Assembly (NCBI RefSeq): GCF_002261225.1 | Contig: NZ_NEVM01000002.1 | Location: 558,001 to 622,000, forward strand | DNA from: Bordetella genomosp. 10 | GTDB lineage: Bacteria; Pseudomonadota; Gammaproteobacteria; Burkholderiales; Burkholderiaceae_B | DNA: 64,000 nucleotides | Reading direction: 5' to 3' | Shown: piece by piece, positions 50,877 through 60,491 of the stretch | Position numbering within the stretch: position 1 is the first letter of the stretch | Layout: each line of letters opens with the position of its first letter | Position numbers and translations under genes: made by a program | Notes under the pieces: model-generated | What the model was told of the DNA's origin: nothing | The model's input: the letters and a program-made list of their open reading frames with translations, nothing else | Databases searched by the model: none

Positions 50877-53618
50877 ATGGTTTCCATTTTCATGAATGGG
50901 CAGGACAAGACGCATCAAACCAGCGACTGGCGGATATGGTGGGATGCGAAGCGGGACGCGTTGATGCTGACCTGCGAATTCCGGTCGGGAAAATCCTTTA
51001 CGCGCCCGTTGAGCGAATGCAGCGTCGCGCCCGCCGAGGAATTGCGGAACGTGCTGTTCGCGGAGAAGGGACGCGCCGTCTACAGCGCCGCCGACAGCGC
51101 GGTGATCTACGACGGGAAATATGCCGTCGTTCAGTACCGCGGCAATCCCAGGCAATACGTAAAGAACGCCGCGGACCTCGTCTTTACGCGGGAATCGGCG
51201 GTCCCGGCCGGTAATCTGTTTGGCTATTTCGTCTCGGTGGCGCGCGCCCGGCTCGAACAGGCGGTCCAGCGCGGGGAATCGGGCGAGCAGGGCAGGCTCG
51301 GCGCCGAGGCCGTGCTGAGCCAGATGGCGAAGGTGACGCACCATCCGGAAACCGCCTTGCACGCCTATTGCATGGCGGAATGCGCGCGGCGGGAACGAGA
51401 CGGCGCGCTGGTCTTCCCGTTCGGCGTCAACGAGAGCCAGCTACAGGCGGTGGAAAGGGCTTTCGCGTCGCAAATCAGCCTGATCGAAGGTCCCCCGGGC
51501 ACAGGGAAAACGCAGACGATCCTGAATATCGTCGCCAATATCGTGCTGCGTGGAAAGACGGTCGCCATCGTTTCCAACAACAACTCGGCGGTCGAAAACG
51601 TATACCAGAAGCTGGACAAGGCGGGGTTGGGCTATCTCGCCGCCAGGCTCGGAAACGCGGAAAACAAGAGGAAGTTCTTCGCGGACCTGCCCGCCGTGCC
51701 CTCGGAGACGCCGGCGCCCGCGCCCGGGTTGCCGCATCTCGACGCCACGGCGGCGCAGCTCAAGCAACTGCTTCATGCCCAGAACGAAGCGGCGCGGCTG
51801 CAGGCCGAAGTCGATGAATTGACCATAGAGTGGCAATACCTGCGGCAGTGGCAACGCGACAATATGCCGGCCGCGCCCGTCGCGCTGGAGCGGTACAGGC
51901 TCTCCCCGACCCAGGTCACGGACCTGATGGCGTATCTGGACCATCTTGCCGGGAAACGCATCCGCCTGAAGGACAGGGTGGCGCTGCTGCTCAATTTCAG
52001 GATCCTGCGCACGCAACCGTTTGCCGACGGCGAAAGCCGCAAGTCCATGGTGCATGCCCTGCAACTGCATTTCTACGAGAAGGCGCTGCGGGACAAGAAG
52101 GCCGAACTGGCCGCGTGCCGGCAGACGCTGGAGCGCGGCAACTTCCAGGCCTTGCTGGAGGCGCTGACGGCGGGATCGATGGCGTATCTGAAGCAGTATC
52201 TCCATGGCCGCGTATCGGACACGGAAACGTTCGACGAGAATGGATACCGCAGGAATTTCGACGCCTTCGCGCGGCGCTATCCCATCATCGGCAGCAGCAC
52301 GCATTCCATCGTCAATTCCATCGGCAACGGCGCGCTGCTGGACTACGTCATCATCGACGAGGCCTCGTTGCAGGACATCGTGCCGGGCGTGCTGGCGCTG
52401 GCCTGCGCCAGGAATGCCGTGATCGTGGGCGACAGGAAGCAGTTACCCCATATTCCGGCGAATCTGGGCGTGGCGGCGCCCGCCGAATTCTACGATTGCG
52501 ACCGGTACAGCCTGCTCGACTCGTGCGCGCATGTCTTCAAGAGCGCGCTGCCGGCGACCCTGCTGAAAGAACATTACCGCTGCCATCCCCGCATCATCCA
52601 GTTCTGCAACCAGCAGTTCTATGACAACGCGCTGGTCGTGATGACGCGGGATGCCGGGGAGCAGCCATTGAGCCTGCTCGTCACCGCGAAGGGAAATCAC
52701 GCGCGGGGCAACACTAACCGGCGGGAATTGGAATCCTTCCTGGAAACGCTCAAGGACGACAGCCTCGTCGAGCAGGAGGGGGAACGCAGCCGCGGCTTCA
52801 TCGCACCCTACAACGCCCAGGTCGATCTTTCGCGGGCGCACCTGCCGCGGGACTTCGAGAAGAAGACCACGCACAAGTTCCAGGGCATGGAATGCGACGA
52901 GATCGTGTTTTCCACCGTGCTGGACAAAGCGCGCGCCACGCCGCGCAGCCTGCGTTTCGTCGACGATCCGCACCTGGTGAACGTGGCGGTGTCGCGGGCC
53001 AAGCACAAATTCACGCTGGTCACGGGCGACGAGGTCTTCGCGCAGAACAATGGACATATCGCGGCCTTGGTGCGCCACATCGAATACTACGCCGACGAAA
53101 AGCAGGTCCGGCGGGCGCCCGTGGTCTCGGCCTTCGACCTGCTCTACAAGGAATACGACCGCTCCCTGGAACGGCTCAATGCCAGGCTGCGGCCCGGCGA
53201 CTCGCGCTACAAGTCCGAGCAGATCGTGGCGAGGATATTGCGGGATGCCTTGTCCGGGGACGCCTACCGGACGATGACTTTCCATACCCAGGTCAGGCTG
53301 AGCCAGATCGCTTCATCGGCCAACGAGGCGTTGACGGCGCGGGAACGGGAATTCATGGGACAGGGCGCCACCTGCGACTTCGTGCTTTATTTCCGCGTGG
53401 GGAAGACGCCGGCGGGGGTGATCGAGGTGGACGGCCGGTCCCACGCGACGGCGGCCCAGGCCGAACGCGATGCGCTGAAGGACAGCATCCTGGAAAAAAG
53501 CGGCATCGGCTTGCTGCGCCTGTCGACGGCCGAGGCCTATGTCGAGGAGAAGGTCTCGGCCTTCCTGGCGCGTTGGGGCCATGACGACGCCGCCGCCGCC
53601 GCCGCGCGCGGTTCCTGA
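50877..53618 (+). CDS. Superfamily 1 helicase with C-terminal nuclease-like domain
   Basis: A 913-residue protein. An unknown N-terminal domain (1-180) is followed by an SF1 helicase: Walker A GPPGTGKT (205-212), Walker B DEAS (494-497), GDRKQLP (518-524), HKFQGMECD (666-674) and NVAVSRAKHKF. A helical, partly coiled insertion of about 200 residues separates motifs I and II. The C-terminus has Asp834 and EVDG (850-853), as in DUF2726/Vsr-like nucleases. GAGGG supports the ATG at 50877 over a GTG at 50859. It stands alone; anti-phage defence or DNA repair are both possible. Confidence 0.8.
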   Translation: MVSIFMNGQDKTHQTSDWRIWWDAKRDALMLTCEFRSGKSFTRPLSECSVAPAEELRNVLFAEKGRAVYSAADSAVIYDGKYAVVQYRGNPRQYVKNAADLVFTRESAVPAGNLFGYFVSVARARLEQAVQRGESGEQGRLGAEAVLSQMAKVTHHPETALHAYCMAECARRERDGALVFPFGVNESQLQAVERAFASQISLIEGPPGTGKTQTILNIVANIVLRGKTVAIVSNNNSAVENVYQKLDKAGLGYLAARLGNAENKRKFFADLPAVPSETPAPAPGLPHLDATAAQLKQLLHAQNEAARLQAEVDELTIEWQYLRQWQRDNMPAAPVALERYRLSPTQVTDLMAYLDHLAGKRIRLKDRVALLLNFRILRTQPFADGESRKSMVHALQLHFYEKALRDKKAELAACRQTLERGNFQALLEALTAGSMAYLKQYLHGRVSDTETFDENGYRRNFDAFARRYPIIGSSTHSIVNSIGNGALLDYVIIDEASLQDIVPGVLALACARNAVIVGDRKQLPHIPANLGVAAPAEFYDCDRYSLLDSCAHVFKSALPATLLKEHYRCHPRIIQFCNQQFYDNALVVMTRDAGEQPLSLLVTAKGNHARGNTNRRELESFLETLKDDSLVEQEGERSRGFIAPYNAQVDLSRAHLPRDFEKKTTHKFQGMECDEIVFSTVLDKARATPRSLRFVDDPHLVNVAVSRAKHKFTLVTGDEVFAQNNGHIAALVRHIEYYADEKQVRRAPVVSAFDLLYKEYDRSLERLNARLRPGDSRYKSEQIVARILRDALSGDAYRTMTFHTQVRLSQIASSANEALTAREREFMGQGATCDFVLYFRVGKTPAGVIEVDGRSHATAAQAERDALKDSILEKSGIGLLRLSTAEAYVEEKVSAFLARWGHDDAAAAAARGS

Positions 53619-53743
53619 ATCCTGGGACGGGCGGCAAGGTCTGCCTTGTGCCGGCTCGCCCGCATCTTGCTTTTGCCCGTCCGAATGCTATCTTCGGGAA
53701 AGCCGCTACCTGCCGCTACCTATATATCCTGGAGACATTTTTC

Positions 53744-54655
53744 ATGGCAGCCTTCACTTCTTCCCAGTTGCGCGCCGCGCTGAACGGCATTTCCGGCATC
53801 CTGGTCACGCCCTTCGACGGGCAGGACCAGATCGCGCCGCAAAGACTCGTTCCCATCGTCGATCGCGCCGTGGACGCCGGCGTGCACTGCCTGGTCGTGA
53901 ACGGCAATACCAGCGAGTTCTACGGCCTGTCGCCGGAGGAAGCGGTGGCCATGGCGCATGCGGCCACCGAGCAGGTGGGCGGCCGGGCGCCGGTGCTGGG
54001 CGGCGTGGGGCGCGACGTCGGCCAGGCTTGCCGCCTGGCGCGCGAGTCGGCGCGCGCCGGCGTCAGCGGCCTGATGGTGCATCAACTGCCGGATCCCTTC
54101 GTCGCGCCGCGCGGCGTGGTCGAGTACGTCAAGCGGGTCAGCGACGCCAGCGGCGGCCTGCCCATCGTGCTGTATCTGCGCAATGAGGGCATCGGCCTGG
54201 CGGCCATCGAGGCCTTGTGCCGCCTGCCCGGCGTGGTCGGCATCAAGTGGGCCTCGCCCACGCCGCTGCTGATGGGCGAGGCCATGCGGCGCTGCGCGGA
54301 CCTGGACCTGGCCTGGGTGTGCGGCCTGGCCGAGATCTGGGCGCCGCCGCTGTACGCCATGGGCGCGCGCGGCTTCACCTCGGGTCTCATCAACGTCAAG
54401 CCTTCCCACTCGGTGGCGATACACCAGGCGCTGGAGGCGGCCGATTATCCGCGCGCCCGCGCGCTGATCGAGCAGATGCGCGCCTTCGAGTCCTTGCGGG
54501 CGGAGGAACAGAATGGCTGCAACGTCAGCGTGGTGAAGGCGGCCCTGCAATGGCTGGGCCAGGACTGCGGCGCGCCGCGCCCGCCGGCGGCATGGCCCCT
54601 GGCGGAGGCATCGGCGCAGGCCCTGGACAAGCTGCTGGCCGGCTGGCGCGACTGA
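53744..54655 (+). CDS. Dihydrodipicolinate synthase family protein
   Basis: A 303-residue DapA-family aldolase. VVNGNTSEFYGL is the substrate-carboxylate loop, Tyr in LPIVLYLRN and the Schiff-base Lys in VVGIKWASPT complete the catalytic set. The ATG at 53744 has GGAG at 53731-53734. The downstream Bug and thioesterase genes suggest catabolism of a keto acid rather than lysine synthesis; 5-dehydro-4-deoxyglucarate dehydratase-like activity is an alternative. Confidence 0.85.
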   Translation: MAAFTSSQLRAALNGISGILVTPFDGQDQIAPQRLVPIVDRAVDAGVHCLVVNGNTSEFYGLSPEEAVAMAHAATEQVGGRAPVLGGVGRDVGQACRLARESARAGVSGLMVHQLPDPFVAPRGVVEYVKRVSDASGGLPIVLYLRNEGIGLAAIEALCRLPGVVGIKWASPTPLLMGEAMRRCADLDLAWVCGLAEIWAPPLYAMGARGFTSGLINVKPSHSVAIHQALEAADYPRARALIEQMRAFESLRAEEQNGCNVSVVKAALQWLGQDCGAPRPPAAWPLAEASAQALDKLLAGWRD

Positions 54656-54678
54656 GCCGCACCGGCCCGGGCGGCCAA

Positions 54679-54701
54679 GGGAAACTCCTAGATGGTTTCC
54701 C
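54679..54701. other. Hairpin between the DapA-family and Bug genes
   Basis: GGGAAAC and GTTTCCC are perfect 7-base arms with a 9-base loop. There is no U-tract after it. It could be an RNA processing or attenuation point that lets the two genes be expressed at different levels. Confidence 0.4.
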
Positions 54702-54752
54702 GGGTTCGCTTGCACGACCATACGGCTTTCCCTGCCGCTCATGGAGTGCTGG

Positions 54753-55739
54753 ATGTCTTTGACTCGCCGTCACCTGCTGGGGGCGCTGGCCGCCTTGCCC
54801 TGCGCGATCCGTACGGCCCGGGCCGCGGACAAGTTTCCCGACCATCCCATCAGGCTGCTGGTCGGCTTCGCGCCGGGCGGCCTGACCGATATCGCCGCGC
54901 GGGCGCTGGCCGAGCGCATGGGGCCGGCCATGAACGGCAACGTGGTGGTCGAGAACCGTCCCGGCGGCCAGGCCATCATCGCCACCGTGGCCGTGGCGCG
55001 CGCCAGGCCGGACGGCTATACCCTGGGGTTCGCCGGCACCAACGGCATGATCCTCAACCCGCTGCTGTACACCAACCTGCCGTACAAGCAGTCCGACTTC
55101 AAGCAACTGGGCTCCATGGGAAAGTCGCCCATGGTGCTCATCGTCAATCCCGCCCTGGGCGTGAACAGCGTGGCCGAGTTCGTCGCGCTGGCCAGGAAGA
55201 AGCCGGGCGACATCACCTGCGCGCATGCGGGGATCGGCGTCATCAACCACCTGGCGATGCTGCATTTCCAGTCGCAGACCGGCACCGAGTTCCAGGGTGT
55301 GCCCTACAAGGGCAGCGGCCCGGCGCTGATCGACATGATGGGCGGCACGGTCATGAGCACCTTCGACTTCCCGACCTCGGCGCTGGGCCACATCAAGTCC
55401 GGCAAGCTCAAGGCCCTGGCGGTGACGGCGGACAAGCGCCTGTCCAGCCTGCCCGACGTGCCAACCATGGCCGAGGCCGGCGTCTCGAACATGGAGCTTT
55501 ACACCCGCATGATGATTTCGGGCCCCGCCGGCATGCCGGCCGACGTGGTCAAGGTGCTTGAAGCCGCCGTGAAGAAGGGCACCGAGGACCCGGGCTTCAT
55601 CAAGCAGTTCGCCGACCAGGGCGTGGCGATCGAATTCGCCTCCTCGGCCCAGATGGACAAGATCCTCGCCGAGGAGAACGCGCTGTGGGCCAAGGTCATC
55701 CGCGACAACAAGGTGCCCAAGACCGAGCTGAACAGTTGA
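54753..55739 (+). CDS. Bug-type substrate-binding protein with a twin-arginine-like signal
   Basis: A 328-residue receptor. The leader MSLTRRHLLGALAALPCA has paired arginines before a hydrophobic core, as in Tat signals. FPDHPIRLLVGFAPGGLTD, RPDGYTLGFAG and GVPYKGSGPA identify the Bug family. The ATG at 54753 has GGAG six bases upstream, better than the ATG at 54741. It lies 17 bases before the thioesterase gene. Confidence 0.92.
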   Translation: MSLTRRHLLGALAALPCAIRTARAADKFPDHPIRLLVGFAPGGLTDIAARALAERMGPAMNGNVVVENRPGGQAIIATVAVARARPDGYTLGFAGTNGMILNPLLYTNLPYKQSDFKQLGSMGKSPMVLIVNPALGVNSVAEFVALARKKPGDITCAHAGIGVINHLAMLHFQSQTGTEFQGVPYKGSGPALIDMMGGTVMSTFDFPTSALGHIKSGKLKALAVTADKRLSSLPDVPTMAEAGVSNMELYTRMMISGPAGMPADVVKVLEAAVKKGTEDPGFIKQFADQGVAIEFASSAQMDKILAEENALWAKVIRDNKVPKTELNS

Positions 55740-55755
55740 AGGGGCGGACGGGCTC

Positions 55756-57054
55756 ATGACCTCTCGCATCATCGTCACGCCGGAACGCGCCCTCATCGAC
55801 GTCGAGCGCGACATCCGGCTGGAGGGCTTCGCGCCCTACGCCTTCGTCACCGTCACGGTGCGCATGCGCATGTGCGGCGCCCTGTGGGCGTCGGAAGCGG
55901 TCTTCCTGGCGGGCCATGACGGATGCCTGGACCTGGGCCGCGACAGCCCGGTGTCGGGCGACTACTCGGAACCGTCCGCCATGGGCATCGTCTGGTCCAT
56001 GCGTTGCCAGGAGATGGAACGGGTGGTGTTTCCGCCGGACCGCGCGGACGCGCTGACCATCGAGATCCATGCCGCCGGCGGCGACGTGTCGGCCGACGCC
56101 GTCCTGGTCCAGGAATTTCTCGCGGCGGGGGTGACGCACGAACCGGTGCGCGCCGAAGTGGAAGGCATGTCCCTGTCGGGCGAGCTGTACACGCCGCCCG
56201 GTCCGGGGCCGCATCCCCTGGTGATCTACATGAACGGCTCGTCCGGGGGCGTGAACGCGCCGCGCGCGGCGCTGTTCGCGGCGCGCGGCTACCAGTGCCT
56301 GGCGCTGGGCGTGTTCAATTACCCGGGACGCCCCAAGTATCTCAATGACATGCCGCTCGAATACTTCGAGCAGGCCTTGCTGTGGGCGCGGCGCACGCTC
56401 AAGCCGAAAAACGGTTTCGTGGCGGTGTCCGGCATCAGCCGGGGCGGGGAGATGTCGCTGCTCCTGGCGGCGCATTATCCGGCGCTGGTCAGCGCGGTGG
56501 TGGCCTACGTGCCGTCGCCCGTCACGCATGGGGTGGTGAGCGCCGGCGCGCCGGGCACCGGCCGCGACGCGCAGGCCTGGACCCTGGGCGGCAAGCCCTT
56601 GCCCCACTTGTGGCAGGACAATGCCACGGCCGACTGGGAGGCCGCGTACGCCACGCCGCCGCCTTACCGGCAGACGCTGGCTTTCCTCAGCGCCACGCGC
56701 GACAGCGCGGCCTTCGCGCGGGCGCGTATCCCCGTCGAGCGATTTCCCGGCCCGATGCTGCTGGTGAGCGCGTCCGACGACGGTTTCTGGCCCAGCACCG
56801 CCTATTCGGAGATCGTGGCGCGGGCGCGCCGGGCGGCCGGCCTGCCGGTCGAGCATCATGTCTGCGCCGGCGCCGGCCATCACGTGCACTATCCCTGGCT
56901 GCCGGGCACGCTCATCAACAAGCCCCACGCCATGTCGGGGCTGCTGCTGGACGCGGGAGGAACCGCGTCCGCCAATGCCGCGGGCAACGCGCAATCCTAC
57001 CGGGCGGTGCTGGATTTCCTCGGGCGGGCGGCCCTCAGCGCGTCGCCAGGATGA
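55756..57054 (+). CDS. Acyl-CoA thioester hydrolase/BAAT-like alpha/beta hydrolase
   Basis: A 432-residue protein with an N-terminal beta-sandwich like that of acyl-CoA thioesterases of the BAAT group and a C-terminal alpha/beta hydrolase. The nucleophile is Ser228 in SGISRGG (bile-acid transferases use Cys there), with Asp341/342 in SASDDGF and His in GAGHHVHYP. It probably hydrolyses an acyl-CoA or ester. The 3' end overlaps the convergent tam gene by 20 bases. Confidence 0.83.
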   Translation: MTSRIIVTPERALIDVERDIRLEGFAPYAFVTVTVRMRMCGALWASEAVFLAGHDGCLDLGRDSPVSGDYSEPSAMGIVWSMRCQEMERVVFPPDRADALTIEIHAAGGDVSADAVLVQEFLAAGVTHEPVRAEVEGMSLSGELYTPPGPGPHPLVIYMNGSSGGVNAPRAALFAARGYQCLALGVFNYPGRPKYLNDMPLEYFEQALLWARRTLKPKNGFVAVSGISRGGEMSLLLAAHYPALVSAVVAYVPSPVTHGVVSAGAPGTGRDAQAWTLGGKPLPHLWQDNATADWEAAYATPPPYRQTLAFLSATRDSAAFARARIPVERFPGPMLLVSASDDGFWPSTAYSEIVARARRAAGLPVEHHVCAGAGHHVHYPWLPGTLINKPHAMSGLLLDAGGTASANAAGNAQSYRAVLDFLGRAALSASPG

Positions 57055-57796
57055 ACAGCCGCGGGAAGGGCAGCAACACCGTGCCGCTGGGCAGGGCGGG
57101 GTAGGCCTGCTCGATGCGCGCCTTGTACATCTGCAGGAACACGGTTTTTTCCTCGTCGTCCAGCTTGGCCAGGAAGGGGCGCAGCGCCGATCCCTTGAAC
57201 CATTCGACGACGGCCTGGGCGTTTTCCAGCGGATGGAAATACGTCGTGCGCCATACGTCGATGTGCTGGCACAGGGGTTGCAGCAGGCCGTAGTACCACT
57301 GCGGGGCGTGGCGATTGTGCTGGCGCACTTGCGCGATCTTGCCGCCCCAGCGGGGATCGGCCGCGACTTCCTGGGCCAGCACATGGGCGGGCTCCTGCAG
57401 GTTGTCCGGCGTCTGGATGGCCAGGGTGCCGTTCGGCGCCAGGCAGCCGACCAGGCGCGGATACAGCGTCTGGTGGTCCGGCAGCCATTGCAGCGAGGCG
57501 TTGGCCAGGATCACGTCGCAGCCGGCGCCGGGCGTCCACTGCGCGATGTCGGCCAGCTCGAACGTGGTTTGCGGCGACCGCTTGCGCGCCGCGGCGATCA
57601 TGTCCTGGTCGCTGTCCAGGCCCGTGACGCGGGCTTGCGGATAACGCTGCGCGAGGACTTCGGTCGAGTTGCCCGGGCCGCAGCCCAGGTCGACGGCGGT
57701 CTTCACGTCCTCGTTGGGAATCGCCGCGACCAGGTCGCGGACGGGACGGGTGCGTTCGGCTTCGAAGCGCGAATACTGCTGCGCGGACCAGGTCAT
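57035..57796 (-). CDS. tam: Trans-aconitate 2-methyltransferase
   Basis: A 253-residue SAM-dependent methyltransferase. AVDLGCGPGNSTEVLA is motif I, and the start MTWSAQQYSRFEAERTRPVRDL matches Tam. It methylates trans-aconitate, relieving inhibition of aconitase. Length equals E. coli Tam (252). GGGAG precedes the ATG. Confidence 0.92.
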   Translation of the reverse strand: MTWSAQQYSRFEAERTRPVRDLVAAIPNEDVKTAVDLGCGPGNSTEVLAQRYPQARVTGLDSDQDMIAAARKRSPQTTFELADIAQWTPGAGCDVILANASLQWLPDHQTLYPRLVGCLAPNGTLAIQTPDNLQEPAHVLAQEVAADPRWGGKIAQVRQHNRHAPQWYYGLLQPLCQHIDVWRTTYFHPLENAQAVVEWFKGSALRPFLAKLDDEEKTVFLQMYKARIEQAYPALPSGTVLLPFPRLFILATR

Positions 57797-57882
57797 GGCG
57801 GTCTCCCTTTTGTCGATCTGCGGAAAGTGGACCGGAGAAGATTACGCTATCGGGGCTTACAAATGCTCGCATGCGGCGCGGT

Positions 57883-58758
57883 CTATCGCGCCGGCAACCC
57901 CAGTTGCGGATCGTTCAGGAAGGTTTCGCTCCAGTAGTCGATGACGGCCCGCACGATCTTCGCGCGCTTCAGGTCCCGATGGGTGACGAGCCACAGCTCC
58001 GGGCAGAAGGGCCCGGCCGGGCTTTCCAGCCGGACCAGCGTCCGGTCGGCGTCCCCCAGGAAACAGGGCAGGGCGGCCACGCCGCAGCCTGATAGGGCGG
58101 CCATCAGATGGTCGCTGGTGCTGCTGAACTGGCAACGGATGGCGCGTTGGCCGGCGGAGGCGTTTATCCATTGCGCCAGGGGCAGGCGGCCACGCTGCGG
58201 CTCATAGCCGATGAAGGCCCAGCGCGACGGATCGCGCAGGTCGGGATAGCGGCGGCTGGCGTACAGCGCGAAGGGCAGGCGGCCGATGCGCCGGGCGACG
58301 TTGCTGGCTCCCTTGGGCCGGACCATCCGTATCGCCACGTCGGCTTCGCCGCTGGCCAGCGACACCTGCCTGGCCTCGGACGATACGGCAAGCTGGATGC
58401 CCGGATAGGCCGCCTGGAAATCCGCCATGCGCGCGGCCAGGAAATGCGTGGCGAGCGCGGGCGGCGCGCTCAGCGAGACCCGGCCCTTCAGGGCGGTCTG
58501 GCCGGCGCGCGCATGCCTTTCAATGGCGAACGCCGCCGTCTCCATGGCCTTGGCCTGTTCGAAGACCTGCATGCCGGTGGACGTCAGCCGGCAGGCCCGC
58601 GGCAGGCGCTCGACCAGCGGCGCCTGCACTTCGTTTTCCAGCGCGGCCAGCCGGCGGCTGACCGTGGCGTGGTCCACGCCCAGGGCGCGCGCCGCGCCGG
58701 ACAAGGTGCCGGCCCGGCCCACCGCGAGGAAATGCCGCAAGTTTTCCCAATCGAACAT
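57883..58758 (-). CDS. LysR family transcriptional regulator
   Basis: A 291-residue LysR protein starting FDWENLRHFLAVGRAGTLSGAARALGVDHATVSRRLAALE, with the effector domain following. The DHATVSRRL recognition helix is typical of the group often controlling efflux or short-chain dehydrogenases. It is divergent from the MFS gene across 98 bases, the classical arrangement for a regulator and its target. Confidence 0.9.
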   Translation of the reverse strand: MFDWENLRHFLAVGRAGTLSGAARALGVDHATVSRRLAALENEVQAPLVERLPRACRLTSTGMQVFEQAKAMETAAFAIERHARAGQTALKGRVSLSAPPALATHFLAARMADFQAAYPGIQLAVSSEARQVSLASGEADVAIRMVRPKGASNVARRIGRLPFALYASRRYPDLRDPSRWAFIGYEPQRGRLPLAQWINASAGQRAIRCQFSSTSDHLMAALSGCGVAALPCFLGDADRTLVRLESPAGPFCPELWLVTHRDLKRAKIVRAVIDYWSETFLNDPQLGLPAR

Positions 58759-58856
58759 CTGTGCGTTTTCTCCAGGTTGACGTGCGATTTTAGGGAATTT
58801 ACGCGGATAGGGGCCATGCGTAGCATCGTCCGCTTCCGGATTACCAGGCTTCGATC

Positions 58857-60491
58857 ATGTCTTCTCCCGTTTCTTCACCGCGCGGCACCCTGGCCGCGAC
58901 CGCGCTCGGCTTCGTCGTCGTGCTGCTGGACGTGAGCGTCGTCAATGTGGCGCTGGATGCCTTGCGGCAGGAGTTCGCCACCGACGTCGCCGGCCTGCAA
59001 TGGGTGGTCAACGCCTATACGCTGGCCTTCGCCGCGCTGCTGTTGACCAGCGGCGCGCTGGGCGACCGCTTCGGCGCGCGGCGGATCTTTCTGTGCGGTT
59101 TCTGGCTGTTCACCCTGGCCTCGGCGGCTTGCGGTCTCTCCACCGGTCTCGCCATGCTGGTGGCGTCGCGCATCGTGCAAGGCATAGGCGCCTCGCTGCT
59201 GGTGCCCAACTCGCTGTCCCTGTTGCAGCGCGCCTTTCCCGACAAGCTGCGGCGCAGCCGCGCCCTGGGCTGGTGGGGCGGCATCGCCAGCCTGGCGCTG
59301 GCGGCCGGGCCCGTGGTGGGCGGGCTGCTGGTCGCCCATTGGGGCTGGCGCGGCATCTTCGCCGTCAACCTGCCCATCGGCGTGCTGGGCGGCTGGCTGA
59401 CCCTCAAATACGTCGCCGCCGACCCGCCGGGGCATGCGCGTGGTCTGGACTGGCCGGGGCAGGCCACGGCGATCCTGGCGCTGACCGCGCTGACCGTGGC
59501 GCTGATGGAGGTCGGCCGGCTCGGATGGTCGAGTCCGTGGGTGACGGGCGGCTTGCTGCTGTTCGTGGCGGCCGCCGCGGGATTCCTCCACATCGAAGCG
59601 CGCAGCCGGTCGCCGATGCTGCCCCTGGCGCTGTTCCGGACGGCGGCCTTCACGATGGCGTCCCTGTCCGGCGTCGTCGTCAACTTCGCCTACTACGGGC
59701 TGATCTTCGTCTTCAGCCTGTTCTTCCAGGTCGAGCAGGGGCTGTCGCCGGCGCGCACGGGGTTGGCCTTCCTGCCGATGACGGTGGTGCTGCTGGCGGC
59801 CAACCTGGCGGCGAGCCGGCTGATCGCGCGGATCGGCGCGCGATGGTTGATGGCGCTGGGCTTGTTCGTCGCTGCCTCCGGCTATCTGCTTCTGCTGCCG
59901 GTCCGCATCGAGGGCGCCTACGGCTGGCTGGCGCTGCCCATGCTGCTGGCCGCCACGGGCACCGCGTTGACGGTGCCGACCATGACCAACATCACGCTGT
60001 CGTCGGTGGCGGCTTCGCGCGCGGGCATTGCGTCCGGCGTGCTCAACACGGCGCGGCAGGTGGGCGGCCTGCTGGGCGTGGCGGTCTTCGGCTACCTGGT
60101 GCGCGATACCGCGCCGGCGGCCTTCATGGCGGGGATGCGCTGGTCCGCCGGCCTCGCGGCCGTGCTGCTCCTGGCGGCCGGCGTCATGTGGTGGCTGGGC
60201 GTGAAGGAGGAGACGGGGCGGCGCATGCGGCGGGGCGTGCATGCGGCGAGGGGTCGGGCTAGTGTCCCGTCCCGGCGCACGACGCCAGGTCCGCGACGTG
60301 GACCATCAGCTCGCGCACCTGATGCAGCGTGGCGTACTGTTGCAGGACGGGGCGCCATTGCGGCGACGACAGCAGCTTGCGCCAGACCGGTTCCAGCGTC
60401 GACCGATCGGCCGGCGCGTTTTCCGCCAGCCGCGCCGCGTAGGCCAGGCTTTCCGGCGCCGACAGGAGCTGCATCCGGCTGGCGGCATTGA
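58857..60491 (+). CDS. MFS transporter, DHA2/EmrB type, with an unusual C-terminal tail
   Basis: This 544-residue transporter has about 14 hydrophobic segments. GALGDRFGARRI is motif A and LDVSVVNVALDALRQ is the DHA2 first helix. The transporter proper ends near residue 460 (MWWLGVKEETG). The remaining 85 residues are Arg/Pro/Ala-rich and are antisense to the 3' end of the gene at 60259, with 233 bases of convergent overlap. The tail probably reflects a lost stop codon. Likely drug or metabolite efflux controlled by the LysR protein. Confidence 0.85.
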   Translation: MSSPVSSPRGTLAATALGFVVVLLDVSVVNVALDALRQEFATDVAGLQWVVNAYTLAFAALLLTSGALGDRFGARRIFLCGFWLFTLASAACGLSTGLAMLVASRIVQGIGASLLVPNSLSLLQRAFPDKLRRSRALGWWGGIASLALAAGPVVGGLLVAHWGWRGIFAVNLPIGVLGGWLTLKYVAADPPGHARGLDWPGQATAILALTALTVALMEVGRLGWSSPWVTGGLLLFVAAAAGFLHIEARSRSPMLPLALFRTAAFTMASLSGVVVNFAYYGLIFVFSLFFQVEQGLSPARTGLAFLPMTVVLLAANLAASRLIARIGARWLMALGLFVAASGYLLLLPVRIEGAYGWLALPMLLAATGTALTVPTMTNITLSSVAASRAGIASGVLNTARQVGGLLGVAVFGYLVRDTAPAAFMAGMRWSAGLAAVLLLAAGVMWWLGVKEETGRRMRRGVHAARGRASVPSRRTTPGPRRGPSARAPDAAWRTVAGRGAIAATTAACARPVPASTDRPARFPPAAPRRPGFPAPTGAASGWRH

